From the NCBI GenBank assembly GCA_050084985.1, contig JBITNC010000001.1:182466001-182530000 (forward strand): 64,000 nt of DNA, given 5' to 3'. The stretch comes from Nageia nagi (Eukaryota > Pinophyta). The notes under the pieces are model-generated. The model was not told where the DNA came from and ran no database searches. It saw nothing but the letters and a program-made list of their open reading frames with translations. The translations under genes and the position numbers were made by a program. Of the stretch, positions 22,472-34,915 are shown piece after piece (the stretch's first letter is position 1; every line of letters begins with the position of its first letter).

Positions 22472-25400
22472 TCAAACTTCACTCCCCCTTGAGGGCAACT
22501 TCACCAACCCGAGAGAATCCCTAAGCTTGCTGAACTGAGCTTCATGAAGGGGCTTGGTGAACAAATCAGTGGAGTTTATAGTAGATGGACAATACTCCAA
22601 GTGTATGATGTCATCTAGAACCTTCTCCCTGATAAAATGGGCTTGGATTTCCACATGTTTGGTTCTCTAATGGAACATAGGATTCTTAGCCAAAGAGATA
22701 GCCGATTGATTATCTGAAGAAATAAGAGATGGGCCATTTTGCTCATACTCAATTTTGTTCAAAAGATGCCTCAGCCAAATAGCTTCTTGGGTGGCAACAA
22801 ACATGGCTTGATATTCAACTTCAGTGGTAGAAAGAGTCATAGTAGGTTGCTTCTTGGAAGCCCAAGAGATAGCACCTGAACCAATGCTAAACACATATGC
22901 AGAGGTTGATTTTCTATCATTTCTATCTCACTCATAATCAGAATTTGAGAACCTGGAGAGAATAATCGAGGGCACTTTGGAATACTTAAGAGCAAGATCC
23001 TTTATCCCTACCACATACCTCAAGATTTGCTTAACAACTTTGAGGTGCTCAACATATGGTTTTTGCATGAATCGTGCCATCAGATTCACTGCAAAGGTAA
23101 TATCAGGTCAAGAGATAGTTAGATACAGAAGACTACCGATCAATTGCCTATAAGTTGTAGCATCAACCAACTGAGAATATGAGCTCAGAGATATAATGAT
23201 TCCAAGAGAAACTTGTATTGCAGCATATCTACACTCCTCCATTCCAAACTTTTGCAAGATGTCTGATATATACTTAGATTGATTAAGATAAGTACAATCT
23301 TTGTGTTGGTATACTTGCATCCCAAGATAGTAATGCAATAGACCTAGATCAGTCATTTCAAATGTTACCTTCAATTTAGATATGCACTCTTGGATGATTT
23401 CAATATTATTGCCAATTATGAGAAGATCATCCACATAAAGGAGAATTAAGACCATGTCCTTTCCTTGATTGAGTACATAGAGATCTGAGTCAAAGAAGCA
23501 CTTGGAAAAACTAATATCTGCAAAGAATCCTAAAATTTTCTTGTACCATGCTCTAGGTACTTGCTTAAGTCCATACAAAGACTTCTTTAGCTTGCACACA
23601 AAAGACTCTTTACCTTCTGGAATAAATCCTTCTGGTTGATTCATGTAGATTTCTACATCCAAGTCACCATTGAGAAATGCACTCTTGACAGCAAGTTGAA
23701 AAACTTTCCATCCTTGAGCTGCAGAAAGAGTAAGGATTATCTTGATAATAGGCATCTTGGCCATAGGAGCAAAGGTTTCCTCATAATCAATACCATATTT
23801 CTGAGCGAATCCTTTGGCCACTAACCTTGCTTTGTATTTTTCAATTTCTCCATCAGAATTGTACTTGACCTTGTATATCCATTTATTTCCAATCACATTT
23901 TTCTCATTGGGATAAGGAACCAAATCCCAAGTTTCATTTTTCATGAGCACCTCATACTCAACTTTCATAGCTTCCATCCAACACTCTTGCTTGGAAGCTT
24001 CTTTGAAGGTTGATGGCTCATTCGTATTATCAATTTTGGCAAATAAAGATTTATTCAAGGTCATACTCCTTGTAATTCTCTAAGCTAGAGAATTTTGCTC
24101 TTGTGGTGACTTCCCTACATTATCATCCAACCAATTAGGTGTGGGCAAAGAATCATCTGAATCAGACACCTTAGCATGAGAAGTTGTATCCTCAGGAAGT
24201 TCATTGAACTTGACATCCCTAGAAATAAAGACTATTTTATGGGATGAGGAGTAGAGCCTGTAACCTTTATGCTGATTATCATACCTCACAAAGATGCATT
24301 TTTTTGATCTTTTATCCAACTTCTTTCTTTTCTCTGAGGTAATGAAGGTAAATGCATCACAATCGAAGACCCTAAAGTGTGAGATGTTAGGTTTCTTTCC
24401 TATCCATGCTTCATACAGAGTTTTACCTTCAACTGCTTTAGTAGGACACCTATTTAGGGTGTGAATAGTAGTGTGAATAGCTTCACCCCATAAGAAATTA
24501 GGAAGGTTACCCAACATGCACCTTGCCATTTCCATAATGGTTTGATTCTTCATTTTAGCAACTCCATTTTGTTGAGGGGTGTAAGGGATTGTGAATTACT
24601 ACTTGATCCCATGTTTAACACAATAGTCGTTAAAATCATTGCTATTATACTCACCCCCATTATCAGATCTTAGCATCTTGATCTTAAAATCAGTTTAATT
24701 TTCAATAAGAGCCTTGAAGTCTTTAAACCTGTCAAAAGTTTGATCCTTGTGCTCAAGTAGATAACCAAATGTCATCTTGCTAAAGTCATCAATGAAGGTC
24801 AGAACATAAGAAACTCCCCCTAAAGACTTAGTCTGAAATGGACCCATCAAATCTAAATGCACAAGTTGAAGAGGATGAGTAGCCCGAGTTGCCTTATCTT
24901 TTTCAAACTTTTTCCTATTCATCTTTTCTAGAATGCACCTTTCACAAAGACCAATTGTGGGTGAAATATTAGGTAAACCTTCCACAAGTTCTTGATTTTT
25001 CATATCTTGAATACTCTTGTGGTTAAGGTGCCCTAATCGTTGATGCCAAAGATTACCCTTTGAATAAACATTTGCTGCAAGACACATCTTTGAAGGAACT
25101 TGATCCACAATATAAAGGTCATCCTTTACTGATCCTTTCATTAAGGTGGCAAGTCCTTTCTTAACACACCAAGAGTGTGAGGTAAACTCAAATGAGTATC
25201 CTTTCCTTGTAATCTGAATTATAGAGATAAGATTCATCCTTAATTTAGGCACATAAAAGACATTATCAAGAACCTTTCCATGAATCTTAACACTCCCTAT
25301 TCCTTGAACATCAAGGACTGTATTATCACCTATCACAACTGCATCCTTCTTATACTTATGAAAGTTTTCAAACTTATCCTTTTCATAACACATGTGATTA

Positions 25401-26389
25401 GTGCATCCTGAATCAACAATCCAATCATTTAAAATAGTTTGAGTCACTGAGTAGTAGGCAACAGTCACAGCATGCTTGTTCTTCTTTTTATGATTGAAAT
25501 TTTTCACATTTGCATTACCCTTGCCTTTTTCAGCAAATTTCTTTTTGCAGTAGTCATTCTCTTTGTGCCCAAAGATGCCACAAAAGTTACAATTTCCGTC
25601 AAACTTTTCCTTAGGTGTTGGATTGCTTGATCCAGCTTTTTCATTCCTTTGCTTGAAGTTGCCATTATTGTTGCCCTTTTTCTCATGCTTCCTAAAGGTA
25701 GATGAGGATTTGTTATCTTTGAATTTATAATGATTGAACTTCTTCTTGAAAGGAGTTTTGGTTGCTCCTAGAGCAATGCTTTTGTCCTTTGGAGAAAAGT
25801 CCAACATTTTCTTATTCAAAGTTTCTTCATGCTTCAGAAGGAGTCTAGAAAGGTTATCAAGAGAGATGACATCTTCTTCATCATCGAGCCTAGTTTCCAT
25901 AACCGTGACAAAGTTACTAAACTTTGTAGAAAGGCTTTGAAGAATGATGAAGACCATGAACTCATCATTGATCCAGTTGCACCCACAGTCAACTAGTTGT
26001 GTCTTGAGGTCAATGATTTTGTTCAAGTAAATAGAAGTACTTTCATCTTCACCTTGACGATATTGCAACAACTTTTGTAAAATAGTGAACCTCCTTGAAA
26101 ATTTTAACCCAAGGTAAATTTTCTTTAGCCTATCCCAAGCTTCCTTTGTTGATGTTGAAGAAGAGATCATGAGAAGTACATCATCCAAAACTGCATGATA
26201 AATCATTGAAGTTGCTAACTCATTCTTTGAGTTGTAGATTTCAAGAGCCTTCTCATCTGTAGGAGCAACCAAGTCTTCATTAACTGTCTGCCATAGCTTC
26301 CTTACTTGTAACTCAACTTTCATACGAGGTTCCCATATGCCGAAGTTGGAACCGTCGAGTATATGCTTGGGTATGAAGGTTTCAACCAT
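22472..26389 (-). pseudogene. Copia gag-pol polyprotein, element D
   Basis: A single frame of about 1300 codons from MVETFIPKH at 26389 (preferred over the ATG at 26413 because copia gags start so close to this motif). In order: gag domain; CCHC knuckle CNFCGIFGHKENDYC; protease WIVDSGCTNHM; integrase HHCC (HQRLGHLNHK...CERC) with core Asp in HLDLMGPF; then RT with NKWIYKVKYNSDG, KSAFLNGDLD and YVDDLLII; then RNase H with SSDNQSAISLAKNP. The frame is broken only by point stops near 24695, 24600 (two), 24080, 23106, 22928 and 22664. No frameshift was found between open pieces. The stop at 23106 fits CGA to TGA; others fit CAA or TGG decay. Otherwise near-intact, so recently active. Confidence 0.95.
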
Positions 26390-26413
26390 TGCTACACAAA
26401 AGTAAATAAGCAA

Positions 26414-27960
26414 GAAGAATGAATAATTTTCTACAATTTACCATCTATACAAATCAAAACATTGATAAGTAAACATGTCCCACATGTGCAAACTTATAAA
26501 CCAAGATCTATAGAAGGATAAAGTTGAGGTTGTTTTCTTGTATAGAATTAGGCCTTCACCTGGATGCCCGCAGAGTGGAGCCCAAGTACTACCAGTCCTC
26601 AACCAGTTCACCTTGGTCAGTAATATACTCTCTCAAGGAGAAGTGCCAACTATTTTCCAAGGATCCGACGTATCTTGGATCGACCATTTTCATTATCTTG
26701 TTTAAGGTTTTCAAGTTTTCCTCTTAGGTTATCAGGATAATCCCTGAATGGATGTGCAGACATGTGGTATCACTACACACATGCCTATCCACCTAATAGA
26801 GTTATGTCCAATCCAATAGAGGTCTTAGGGACAATTAAGATGGATTTACCACCACTTGGTTCTTCAGACTAAAAAGGCTCCAGTCTACCCTATCCTCACC
26901 TCGTGGCTCCCCAAATAAGTCATGTTGTGGAAAAGTACATGCGGATGTGTTCATTTTAGGGGTTACTTTCAATATTTTGCATTTTGCAAGTATAAAGCAA
27001 TTATGCAAAAATATAAAAGTAAAGTAAAATACATCATCCACAAGAACTTGAAATATAAGAGTCCAATGGGTTTTGTACTAACCCCTAAAGGACATTTTTA
27101 CATTTTACATACTTGCTCAAGTTCATAAATTCATTCAACATTTTAATGAATTTAAAAAAGCTAAGACCTACTTAGCATTAATCCATTCATTAAAAATTGC
27201 ATTATTTCATAACTTAAAAAATTAAGTAATAAACATGCATCATCTAATGCATTATTTAACTTAAAAATTTTAAGTACTAAGCATGCTTTATTCCTCAACA
27301 AGATTAAGAGGCATGCATTACAAATTTAGCATGCAAGATCTAGATAAAGTTTTAAGTAAAAAAAATATACATATTCCCCCCTTTGTTACTTAAAGTTTTA
27401 TCCCTAAAACTTGTATGCAAAAAATTATCTTTTAAGTATGCATTTATATTTTAAGTAAAAAATTTCCCTTGTTTACTTAAAAAAATAGCATACTTAACTT
27501 AAATATTTATCCTTCAAAGATAGCATACTTAGATTACCTTAGCAAATTTTTACTAAAAATGTTTTGCCTAAGTAAATTACCATACTTAGAGAAAAAAAAT
27601 GCTAAGAGATTGACATTCTAGAAATTGCATGTGCACCTTAGTAAATTAAAAATGCAATTTTTAGTAAAATATTAAAAATTATTCTAAGCATCTTTTTAAA
27701 AAAAGGTAAGAAAAGTTTAACTTAAAAAAATATTCACTACTTTCCAAGTCTGCAAGAATTAAATAGAAAAAGAGAAGACCCATACCCCTACTACATGCAT
27801 ATTTAATGCTACCCTTCCCTTACCAAGAAGGAGAATATGTTGCTTGTGCAAGAGCATAGAATAAATAATATGCATGTAGTGGGCCAACAAAGAAATTAAA
27901 TGCACAAACAAAGTGGGAGAAGATTATATGGTGAGGGAGGAGAAGAGGGTGTAGCCGACA
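26414..27960 (-). other. Leader of element D, gag-proximal half
   Basis: No ORF is supported. About 26520-26960 is less AT-rich and may be a conserved copia leader or captured sequence; I do not recognise it. About 27130-27730 is very AT-rich and full of variants of TTAAGTA, TACTTAA, AGCATGC and GCATACTTA, a loosely repeated vocabulary without fixed period. Confidence 0.5.
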
Positions 27961-27979
27961 AGGGAGGAGGGAGCAGGCA

Positions 27980-28750
27980 TAGCAAAGATGCTGATAAAGG
28001 TTACAGATTTCTGCTTAAAGTCTCTAGGTCCTTCTCAAAAAAATCTATTTTGTGCATATCCTGATATCTTGCATTGAACGAGACTACACCTTGATGAGGC
28101 ATTTTGTCAAAAAATTTCACAGGCCCTTTCAAGGTAACACTTTTTTGCATATCCTGTGATCATTGCAGTCCATGAAACTCTGTCTACATCATGCATCTTG
28201 TCAAACAATTCGCATGCCTTCCCTACGCTTCCACATTTTGCATACATGTCTACCAGGGCAAAAGAGTGAAGGACATGGAGGTGGAGGTGGTCGTATGGCC
28301 ATCTATTTCTTATCTCTATTAATATATGATTTCAATTGCAAAGAGCGAAGGAGGATGATGCGTAGGGGTAGCCATGGGAGAGTTAGAGAAGGATGCCATC
28401 CCAAACTTCAATGATAGTGCTTTCAGCGGATGACCATGGTGAGGCATCCTATCAAACAATTCATAGACCTTTTCAACGTATCCACTTTGTGCATATCCCT
28501 CAAGCATTGTAGTCCATAGACTGCATTTCAACAAATGTCATTTATTAGTAGACAAAATTTTGATAAGAGACCATTGCGCATGTCAAGAACTTCCACGATG
28601 GCACATAAATATTGGGAAAAAATTTCAGAGATTGACCTTACTCATGGTCATCGCACCCTATCAAAAAATCTATTTTGACTGTATCCTGCTATCATTATTC
28701 CCATGAAACTATACATTTCATTCCTACTATCAAACGATCCCTAGGCTTTG
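27980..28750 (-). pseudogene. PPR (pentatricopeptide repeat) gene fragments captured in element D
   Basis: PPR proteins bind organelle RNA. Three stretches on the minus strand read as PLS-type PPR motifs. About 28640-28740 gives GIMIAGYSQNRFFDRV. 28420-28534 gives SLWTTMLEGYAQSGYVEKVY then ELFDRMPHHG. 28000-28270 gives FALVDMYAKCGSVGKACELF, then VSWTAMITGYAKKCYLERAC, then FDKMPHQGVVSFNA after a one-base shift. Stops and shifts between them rule out a working gene. The fragment lies between the PBS and gag of a single LTR element with an intact target-site duplication, so the element carries it. A separate later insertion into the leader is possible, but I see no boundary for one. Confidence 0.85.
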
Positions 28751-29411
28751 TGCATATTGTTTGTTTTTTTTTTATTATTTATTTATAACAAGACAGTTAC
28801 TTGACCCCTTCAATTTTTTTTTTTTTTTAAATGTTGATAAATATATTTTTTAAAATATATATATATATATATATGCAAAAAAAAATCATAAATTTTATGA
28901 CAAAAAGAACTCTCATAAACCCTTTTTTTTTATAAATACATATATTTCAGAATGTATTGTAAACATTTTAGGAGTAAAAAAGGAACTAGAGTAGTAGTTT
29001 AGAAAAGAATACTCTATAATATGGAAAAAATACACTAATTTTTTTTATTTCCCAAAGAGAAGAACTTATTTGAAACACAAAGAAATGCAATTTATATATA
29101 TATATACTAACCCCAATTTTTATAAAATAGCCATAAGTTAATCAATAAAAAATTGTAACTTAAAAAAAAAGAGGGTTAGTAATCAATTGCATCATTTTAA
29201 GCATACTAACACATCTTCAAAGAATTATGTTAGTATCATAATAAAAAATAATAATAATAAAAAAAATTATACCTTCTCTTGATTTTACCTCAACAATGGA
29301 GTGTAGGTTGAGAAATAAAGGCCTTCAAGATGTTGAAGAAGGATCACCAAGATGTAGCTTCCACACCAAAAAGAAAAGCTTTCACACCAAGAAGAAGAGC
29401 TTTCACACCAA

Positions 29412-29423
29412 GCTCTGGTACCA
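29412..29423 (-). promoter_or_regulatory. Primer binding site of element D (tRNA-iMet type)
   Basis: TGGTACCAGAGC on the minus strand, 2 bp inside the 5' LTR. Copia elements commonly use TGGTATCAGAGC, complementary to initiator tRNA-Met; there is one difference. Confidence 0.9.
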
Positions 29424-29425
29424 AT

Positions 29426-29855
29426 TGAAGGAATTAGATCTACACTAATCCTCAAGGTCCAAGACTATAGAAAACTCAATCATTCAACATCTACAAGCTA
29501 ATAACACCATTCACACAAGATAACACAAATATAATGTGGTTCCTCCATCCTTAGGAGTACATCCACAACTAGATCTCAATTCTCAATCTATGCACCCTCT
29601 TACAACAATTCCTTTCTCTCCTACACAAACTAGTAGAGTAATCTTACTCAAAATCTTAGTGCAATTACAAGAGGAGAGGCCCTCTATTTATAGCATGAGA
29701 GTACCTCCCTAACCTCCCTTTATCCCAAGGGTAAGGTTAGGGTTACATAATAAAGAATTCAATTAATCCCTTAAGGTATCTAAATATCCTTTAAGTGATT
29801 AATTGAATTTACAAGGAGTTTAGATATTCACAATATTTCATTACAAATTCTAACA
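29426..29855 (-). repeat. 5' LTR of element D
   Basis: 430 bp, starts TGTTAG and ends CTTCA on the minus strand. It is 3 bp longer than its partner because of one extra GAG in the GAGGAGAGG stretch. Confidence 0.96.
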
Positions 29856-29860
29856 CCAAG
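29856..29860. repeat. Target-site duplication CCAAG, right copy
   Basis: Matches 21270-21274. Confidence 0.93.
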
Positions 29861-30249
29861 GAGCTAGTATAAATATTTGTATCAACATCAATGCCACAAA
29901 GAAGTTCAAATAATGCTAGTTTATGCTCTTAATATGTCTCAAATGATTCAAGTAAACTAATTTTAGCATAATTATTTTTAATATTTTGTAAGATATTATT
30001 TTTTCATCTATGTTTCTTCTTTTGCTAAAGAGAAGATGTATAAGGTACCTCTTTTGTAGTGGAAACTAGGTTAGTGATACCTTTCTTTGACCTTGTGGCT
30101 GCATTGCATATTTGTTTCCAATTTTGAACTTACATTTGAATCTAGATTTGCACTAAATTCATCATCAAACATAATTGGTTTGCCATTATCATAATAGACA
30201 ATCATGTTCACCATGTTAACAAAAGGTAAATCTTGATTTTTTTACCTTA
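29861..30249 (-). pseudogene. Gag-protease junction of element E, right of the D insertion
   Basis: The minus-strand frame includes AKISLLESFET and ELLCGIDVDTNIYTSS, the Tat segment that precedes protease. It continues without a gap into LVGMISSFKNAI at 21270 once D and one duplication copy are removed. Confidence 0.8.
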
Positions 30250-31330
30250 ACTACCTAATTTTTATAAGAAATTGTACCAATATCAAATAAGTGTTTTAAT
30301 TTTTTTCTTAGAACATAACAACCTATTGTATTATTCCCTTTGATTAATGGTATTTGCAAAATTTATTTCTCCTATATCAATGAGGTTTCTTATCATTAGG
30401 TCCATATTACTTTCCTTGAATTTGTTTGATTAAACCCTTGTCTAAATAATCTTCAAATATTTGAATAGAATTTATAGGTAATGGATACATATATTTGGAT
30501 GATTTTTTATCCATAGGTTTTTATTGGTTGGTTGGTTCAACAAAATTAACTAAATTATTATTCTTTTTTCTATAGGACTTCATACCATTATCTTTATTGG
30601 AGGATGATGATGTGTATTTAAGCAAACTATACCTTACTAAGAATTATTATTCCTCAATAAGCAAATGAACCATATGCATAATTGAACCATTAACATGCTC
30701 AAGCCCTTTTTCACCAATAACAAAATGAATGTTTTTAAGTAATACCTTTCCAATGAAGCTCTCTTCCACTTTTTATTCAATGGACCTCCAAATCTTGATG
30801 AATCAAGGAGAAAGCTTATCCAAAATCTCTTTTTTTTTCCTTTCTTGCAATGGATCAAATTTGTCAAATCAACTAGTTTATTCATATTGCATATGAAGTG
30901 AGCTTTGAACTGATCATTAAGCTATTGATAAGATATGATATAATTTGGTTCCAATCTATGAAATCACTTTTGATATTCTCTAGTTAAAATGATAGGAAAA
31001 TGTTTCACTTTTAAATGCTCATTGAGACTACATTTAATTTCCATAATGTATTTAAAACCCTAAAGATAAGTAATAAGATCAATCTCACCATTAAAATTTT
31101 TAAAATTGGGATCTTTATCTGAATAGATAAGGAGTGTATTATATATCTTCATGCTTAACAAATTACCCTTATTTTTATCTAATTTGTACGAACTTTGAAC
31201 TTGTTCCCAAGTTGTGCAACCTAAGACTCAATATGTTTAAAATCTTCATGAGTGAAGGTTTTTGAATTAGATGCATTATTTTCAATGTCCATACTACTAT
31301 TAGTGTTGGAATTGATGTACACATCCATGC
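30250..31330 (-). pseudogene. Gag, element E
   Basis: On the minus strand: KVKHFPIILTREYQ, then FHRLEPNYIISYQ and QFKAHFICNMNKLVDLTNL, matching the capsid-type gag domain of Tat elements (the WFxxL...F.. hF...L..L.Q pattern). Downstream comes a finger of form CKYHxSKGNNTIGCY near 30360. Only 30637-30885 remains open, and partly in a shifted frame. It is separated from its protease by the 8.6 kb copia insertion. Confidence 0.75.
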
Positions 31331-31741
31331 TAATCTAAGGGGTGATCTAGACTATAGGACTAGATGATTTCACAATAAGAGCTTGAAACATTGGCATTAC
31401 CATTAGTTTGGTCAAGACTTCAAGAGTAATGTTCACCATTTCTATGACACTCATAAAATCTAGATCAATTGCAACCAAGAACCCTATGATTCTTGATGTA
31501 AAATATAGGTAGGTTTGAGAGAAATTTTAATCCAACCCTTATTCAAAGAAATAAAATTCTATAAAAAATGGGCATTAATATGTTCATATGTGTTTTAGTA
31601 CACCTAGAATTACCTCTAAATGAATTAAAAGCACATATATATTTTATTCTATGATAAACCTAAGCTAATTAACTCAGATAAACATACATGAATAAGGGAA
31701 TTAAATAGTATAGTAACAATATAATGAAATTACAATGATGT
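31331..31741 (-). other. Region upstream of E gag, up to the C LTR
   Basis: AT-rich, with no ORF of note. It may be E leader sequence cut by element C. A degenerate E word, CATGCTAATC, lies near 31326. Confidence 0.4.
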
Positions 31742-32451
31742 TGTAGACACCTAAAAATAATTTATTATTTACTTAATAAATCATATTTAGACTTCTTAAA
31801 TGATTAAATATTAATAACACATAAATACAGATAAAGTTGATATTACAATGTAATACCATATACTAAGACTAATGCAATATCATTAACCATGGTTTCTATT
31901 TTAATTTATCTTGAAAAGATTATTATTATTACTAGAATTCAGCCTTACTCTTCCCTATGTCCTTTGTAGGTTATAAATACTACAGGAATAGGTTGGATTT
32001 CATAGATTAGACTCTTTTGATATGAAAAAGAACTCTGATAAGTGGTTGTCAATTGTAACAATATCTTTGTATGCCACCTATCATTGAGAATTTATTATAC
32101 TTTGAGATTTGAACTTCTCTCTCTTACATGCTACATGATTTATCAAGATCCACATCATCAGTGGCCTACTTCTCCCATGCCATTAGTGGCATATGCCATC
32201 TACATTAGGAGGTTCAAACTTCAATTATCAACCTAGTGCTCTGTTATTGGAAAGGTCCATTGTGAGCTCATCATAAATCTAATCCCAATCCTCTAAATAC
32301 ACATTGCTATCTACTCTTGAGGATTGAAGTCTTGTTCACTTTGTATCAAGTTTATGTGTTTCATGTACATTTGTTGTAATTGATATAAAGCATATCATTG
32401 TATATTCATATACCATTTATTTATTTGTAATTACATAATTTGAGGTCTACA
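31742..32451 (+). repeat. 5' LTR of element C
   Basis: 710 bp, from TGTAGACACC to GAGGTCTACA; the termini TGTAGAC and GTCTACA form a perfect 7 bp inverted repeat. The first 270 bp matches 39705-39975. It contains CATGCCATTAGTGGCATATG near 32175-32195, a copy of the C word. Confidence 0.88.
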
Positions 32452-32454
32452 TTT

Positions 32455-32471
32455 TGGTGAACCTAACATCC
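32455..32471 (+). promoter_or_regulatory. Probable primer binding site, element C
   Basis: TGGTGAACCTAACATCC, 3 bp after the LTR. The position matches the TTTTGG arrangement of element B; the primer tRNA is not identified. Confidence 0.5.
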
Positions 32472-32759
32472 TTACAAACCTAGATCTTGATCTTGGGTAT
32501 CCTTTCTAAAAAGATATGAATCCATTTTTGCTATTATTCATCCCTTTACTTGAAGTGCTTCAAATAGTAGCTAGAGAAAATGATAAAACTAGGGTTTGTT
32601 CTACCTATGTTTCAAAAATGGACTTAAATGTAGAGCAAACTAAGGTATCTAGGGGTAAGGTTAACTTTAATGGTATCAAAGAAGTGTTTGGCATAACCCT
32701 AACTTACCTCTACAAGAACCTCATCCTAATAACCAAAATGCACATAATGATACTGAATC

Positions 32760-34915
32760 TACAAGCTCTACCAAGAAAATGGATATTATTGGTGAAACTC
32801 AAAATAGATTTAATATGAATATTAATCATTTTGAATTTGAAACTATGAGTTTGAATAGTCATGATGATACTTCTAATATTAATGTTGAAATTGAAGAGTT
32901 AGATATAATTCCTAGCCATGCTTGATCTATTAAGGAATTTCTATCTAATAAGGAAAACTTGAAATATTTTCTTACTCATAATGCTGAAACTATTATTGAT
33001 ATTCTAAGCAATTATGAGTTATTAGAAGAAAATTCCATAGCCTCATAATTGTTGGGTAGTTTGTTTTCATATGATAATGTAGGTTTTACAAGAAAAAGAG
33101 TTTCTACTATTAATCAAGATGCCACCAATGACATGCCACCTTGCAAACACACTACTATTGGCATGGATGAAGATGCTCTGAAACCTTCTCTTGAGTTGAA
33201 TGATGATGTTATGAAGCCTCCAAGTGAAGTAAATGTAAAGGAATATGGCATAAAAAGTGAAGATGAAGATTATGAATATTTAATTCTTAAAATTGACCAC
33301 TTCAAATTAGGTACAATTTCTAAAGGTAAAGGTATTTTACAAAATGAAGATCTTCATTTGAAAATAAGAGAACATGTTGTTAATGATTTTAATAATTCTT
33401 ATAAGTTTCATCTTGATTGGTCAAAAGAGGAACATAATGTTAAACTTGAAGTCCTTCATGATGCTCAAGAAACCACATCCTTTTATAAACTTTCTTATGA
33501 GAAATAATTAGAGTTTATGATAAAATTGCTTGGTAAACTTAAGCATGAAAGGGTTAATATAATTGGTCCATTTATTTCACTTAAAAAAAAAGAGCTTAAA
33601 ATTGCAAATAAACCTTCTTCTCAAGTTAACAATTTTCCACCTCAAACTCCTACACCATCCTCAATAACTAATGTACCTATTGTTCAAACTCAAATCCTTG
33701 TAATCTCACACATGGTTAACACAATTGAGGAAAGGATAAGGAAATCAGAAATTGAATTTTTTAATAATGATGAAGATGATTTCTTATTTTGTTTGAAATG
33801 TCCTTTACATGATAGAATTAATTCTAAAGTTATTACTAGTAAAAAGAGTGTAAATTTTATAAAGTTTGATGGTTTGTAATATCTAAAGATGCATGTCAAA
33901 AAATTCTAAGAAGAAGCTATGGAATATGTTCATGATTAAAATATGCTTGCTAAATTTTTTTCACATAATTTGAAAGATGATGCATTGAAATGGTAATTTC
34001 TTATTCTTGAAAAGAGCATTGATAAGTATGAAGATTTGATAAATCATTTTTTAAACTACTTTAAATATAATATTTCTAAAAGGGTTCAAATCAAAGATTT
34101 ATGTAAAATTAAGCAATTGCCTAACCAATATTTTTATGATTTTGTAAAAATATGGAAACAAACTACTAATAAAATCACTATAACTGAACAAGATTTGAAA
34201 GACACATTTGCAAATGCTTTATTACCTATATATAAGTTATTGATCATCTCTAATCATGATATGACATTAGGTGAAATGATGGATGTTTTGTTTAAAAAAG
34301 AAGCTTGCATTAAGAAACTTTATGATATGTATTGTAAGAAACCTCAAACATATGAAAAGAAATAAAAAACTTTTAAAAATAATAAGAAAACTTAAGTAAA
34401 TCATGTTGACAAAAGGAATAATAAATGTTAAAGAAAATTCACAAAATTGAATGATACTGTTGATAATATTCTTAATGTATTTTTGAAAGAAGATATTATT
34501 AAGATTCCACCAATTGTTCAGCTCATTTTCCTAATGGTGTGTCTAAAAATTATATATACAAAGAATTTTAAAATTATCATAGAACATCAAGATACCTAAC
34601 ATGAAATTATAGAGTTTTAAAAAATATTATTCGAGATTTCATTAACAAAAAATTAATTCATATGGATGATAATACATCTACAAATGATGGGCCTATACAT
34701 CCTAATAATGGAAAGTTGGGGGTATTTACAAATCCTCTACTACCTTCACAACCAAAAGATTTCATTAGAATGGTAAGTATTTCACATTGCATGAATTATT
34801 ATTTTGCTAACAACCAAGATGTAGACTTGGAAAATCAAACAATGGTGAAAAATCAAAGTAAGTGGATACCACCAATGGTGTGCATGAATGTTTGCATGCC
34901 ACTAATGGCATGAAA
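32760..34915 (+). pseudogene. Gag-like protein of element C
   Basis: One frame runs from about 32760 to 34363 with stops near 32923, 33046, 33505, 33877 and 33930; open pieces are 33049-33507, 33517-33879 and 34036-34365. The N-terminal half is acidic and Asn-rich. The part from about 33860 resembles the retrotransposon gag domain: HNLKDDALKW, DLINHFLNYFKYNISKRVQ and KQLPNQYFYDFVKIWKQ. A further piece at 34662-34913, in another frame, has NNGKLGVFTNPLL, like the NPLP segment after the gag finger in Tat elements. Nothing from protease onward follows. Confidence 0.72.

Larger units (their letters stand above)
21275..29855 (-). mobile_element. Element D: complete Ty1/copia retrotransposon
   Basis: 8581 bp, bounded by LTRs of 427 bp (21275-21701) and 430 bp (29426-29855) and by CCAAG duplications. 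On the minus strand: 5' LTR, tRNA-iMet-like PBS, an unusually long 3 kb leader containing PPR gene fragments, gag, protease, integrase, RT, RNase H, a 3' region with 57 bp repeats, a purine tract and the 3' LTR. Integrase before RT makes it copia. The LTRs differ by about 7 substitutions and one 3 bp indel, so this is among the younger insertions here. Confidence 0.97.
14204..31741 (-). mobile_element. Element E: older Tat-type gypsy element, split by element D
   Basis: Minus-strand gag at 30250-31330, protease at 20640-21270, RT-RNase H, aRH and integrase down to about 16440, then a noncoding 3' part reaching the LTR of A at 14203. Copia element D (21275-29855) lies inside its gag-protease region: removing D and one CCAAG copy joins the reading frame directly (YTSS then LVGMISSF). 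Element A probably inserted into its 3' end. Neither LTR of E is identified. The pol sequence belongs to a different subfamily from A and B. Confidence 0.82.

Noticed and set aside
26524-27128. Small ORFs on both strands in the D leader as host exons
   Set aside because: No recognisable motif and no clear splice structure; left as unexplained leader.
28163-28414. Plus-strand ORF with a Gly-rich stretch
   Set aside because: Opposite strand of the PPR fragments; the PPR reading is far more specific.
27980-28750. A working host PPR gene
   Set aside because: Stops and frameshifts between motifs, and the position inside a copia element.
31742-32451. This LTR as the 5' LTR of minus-strand element E
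   Set aside because: No TGG primer site on its left side. On its right a TTTTGG site, plus-strand gag and a later PPT fit element C.
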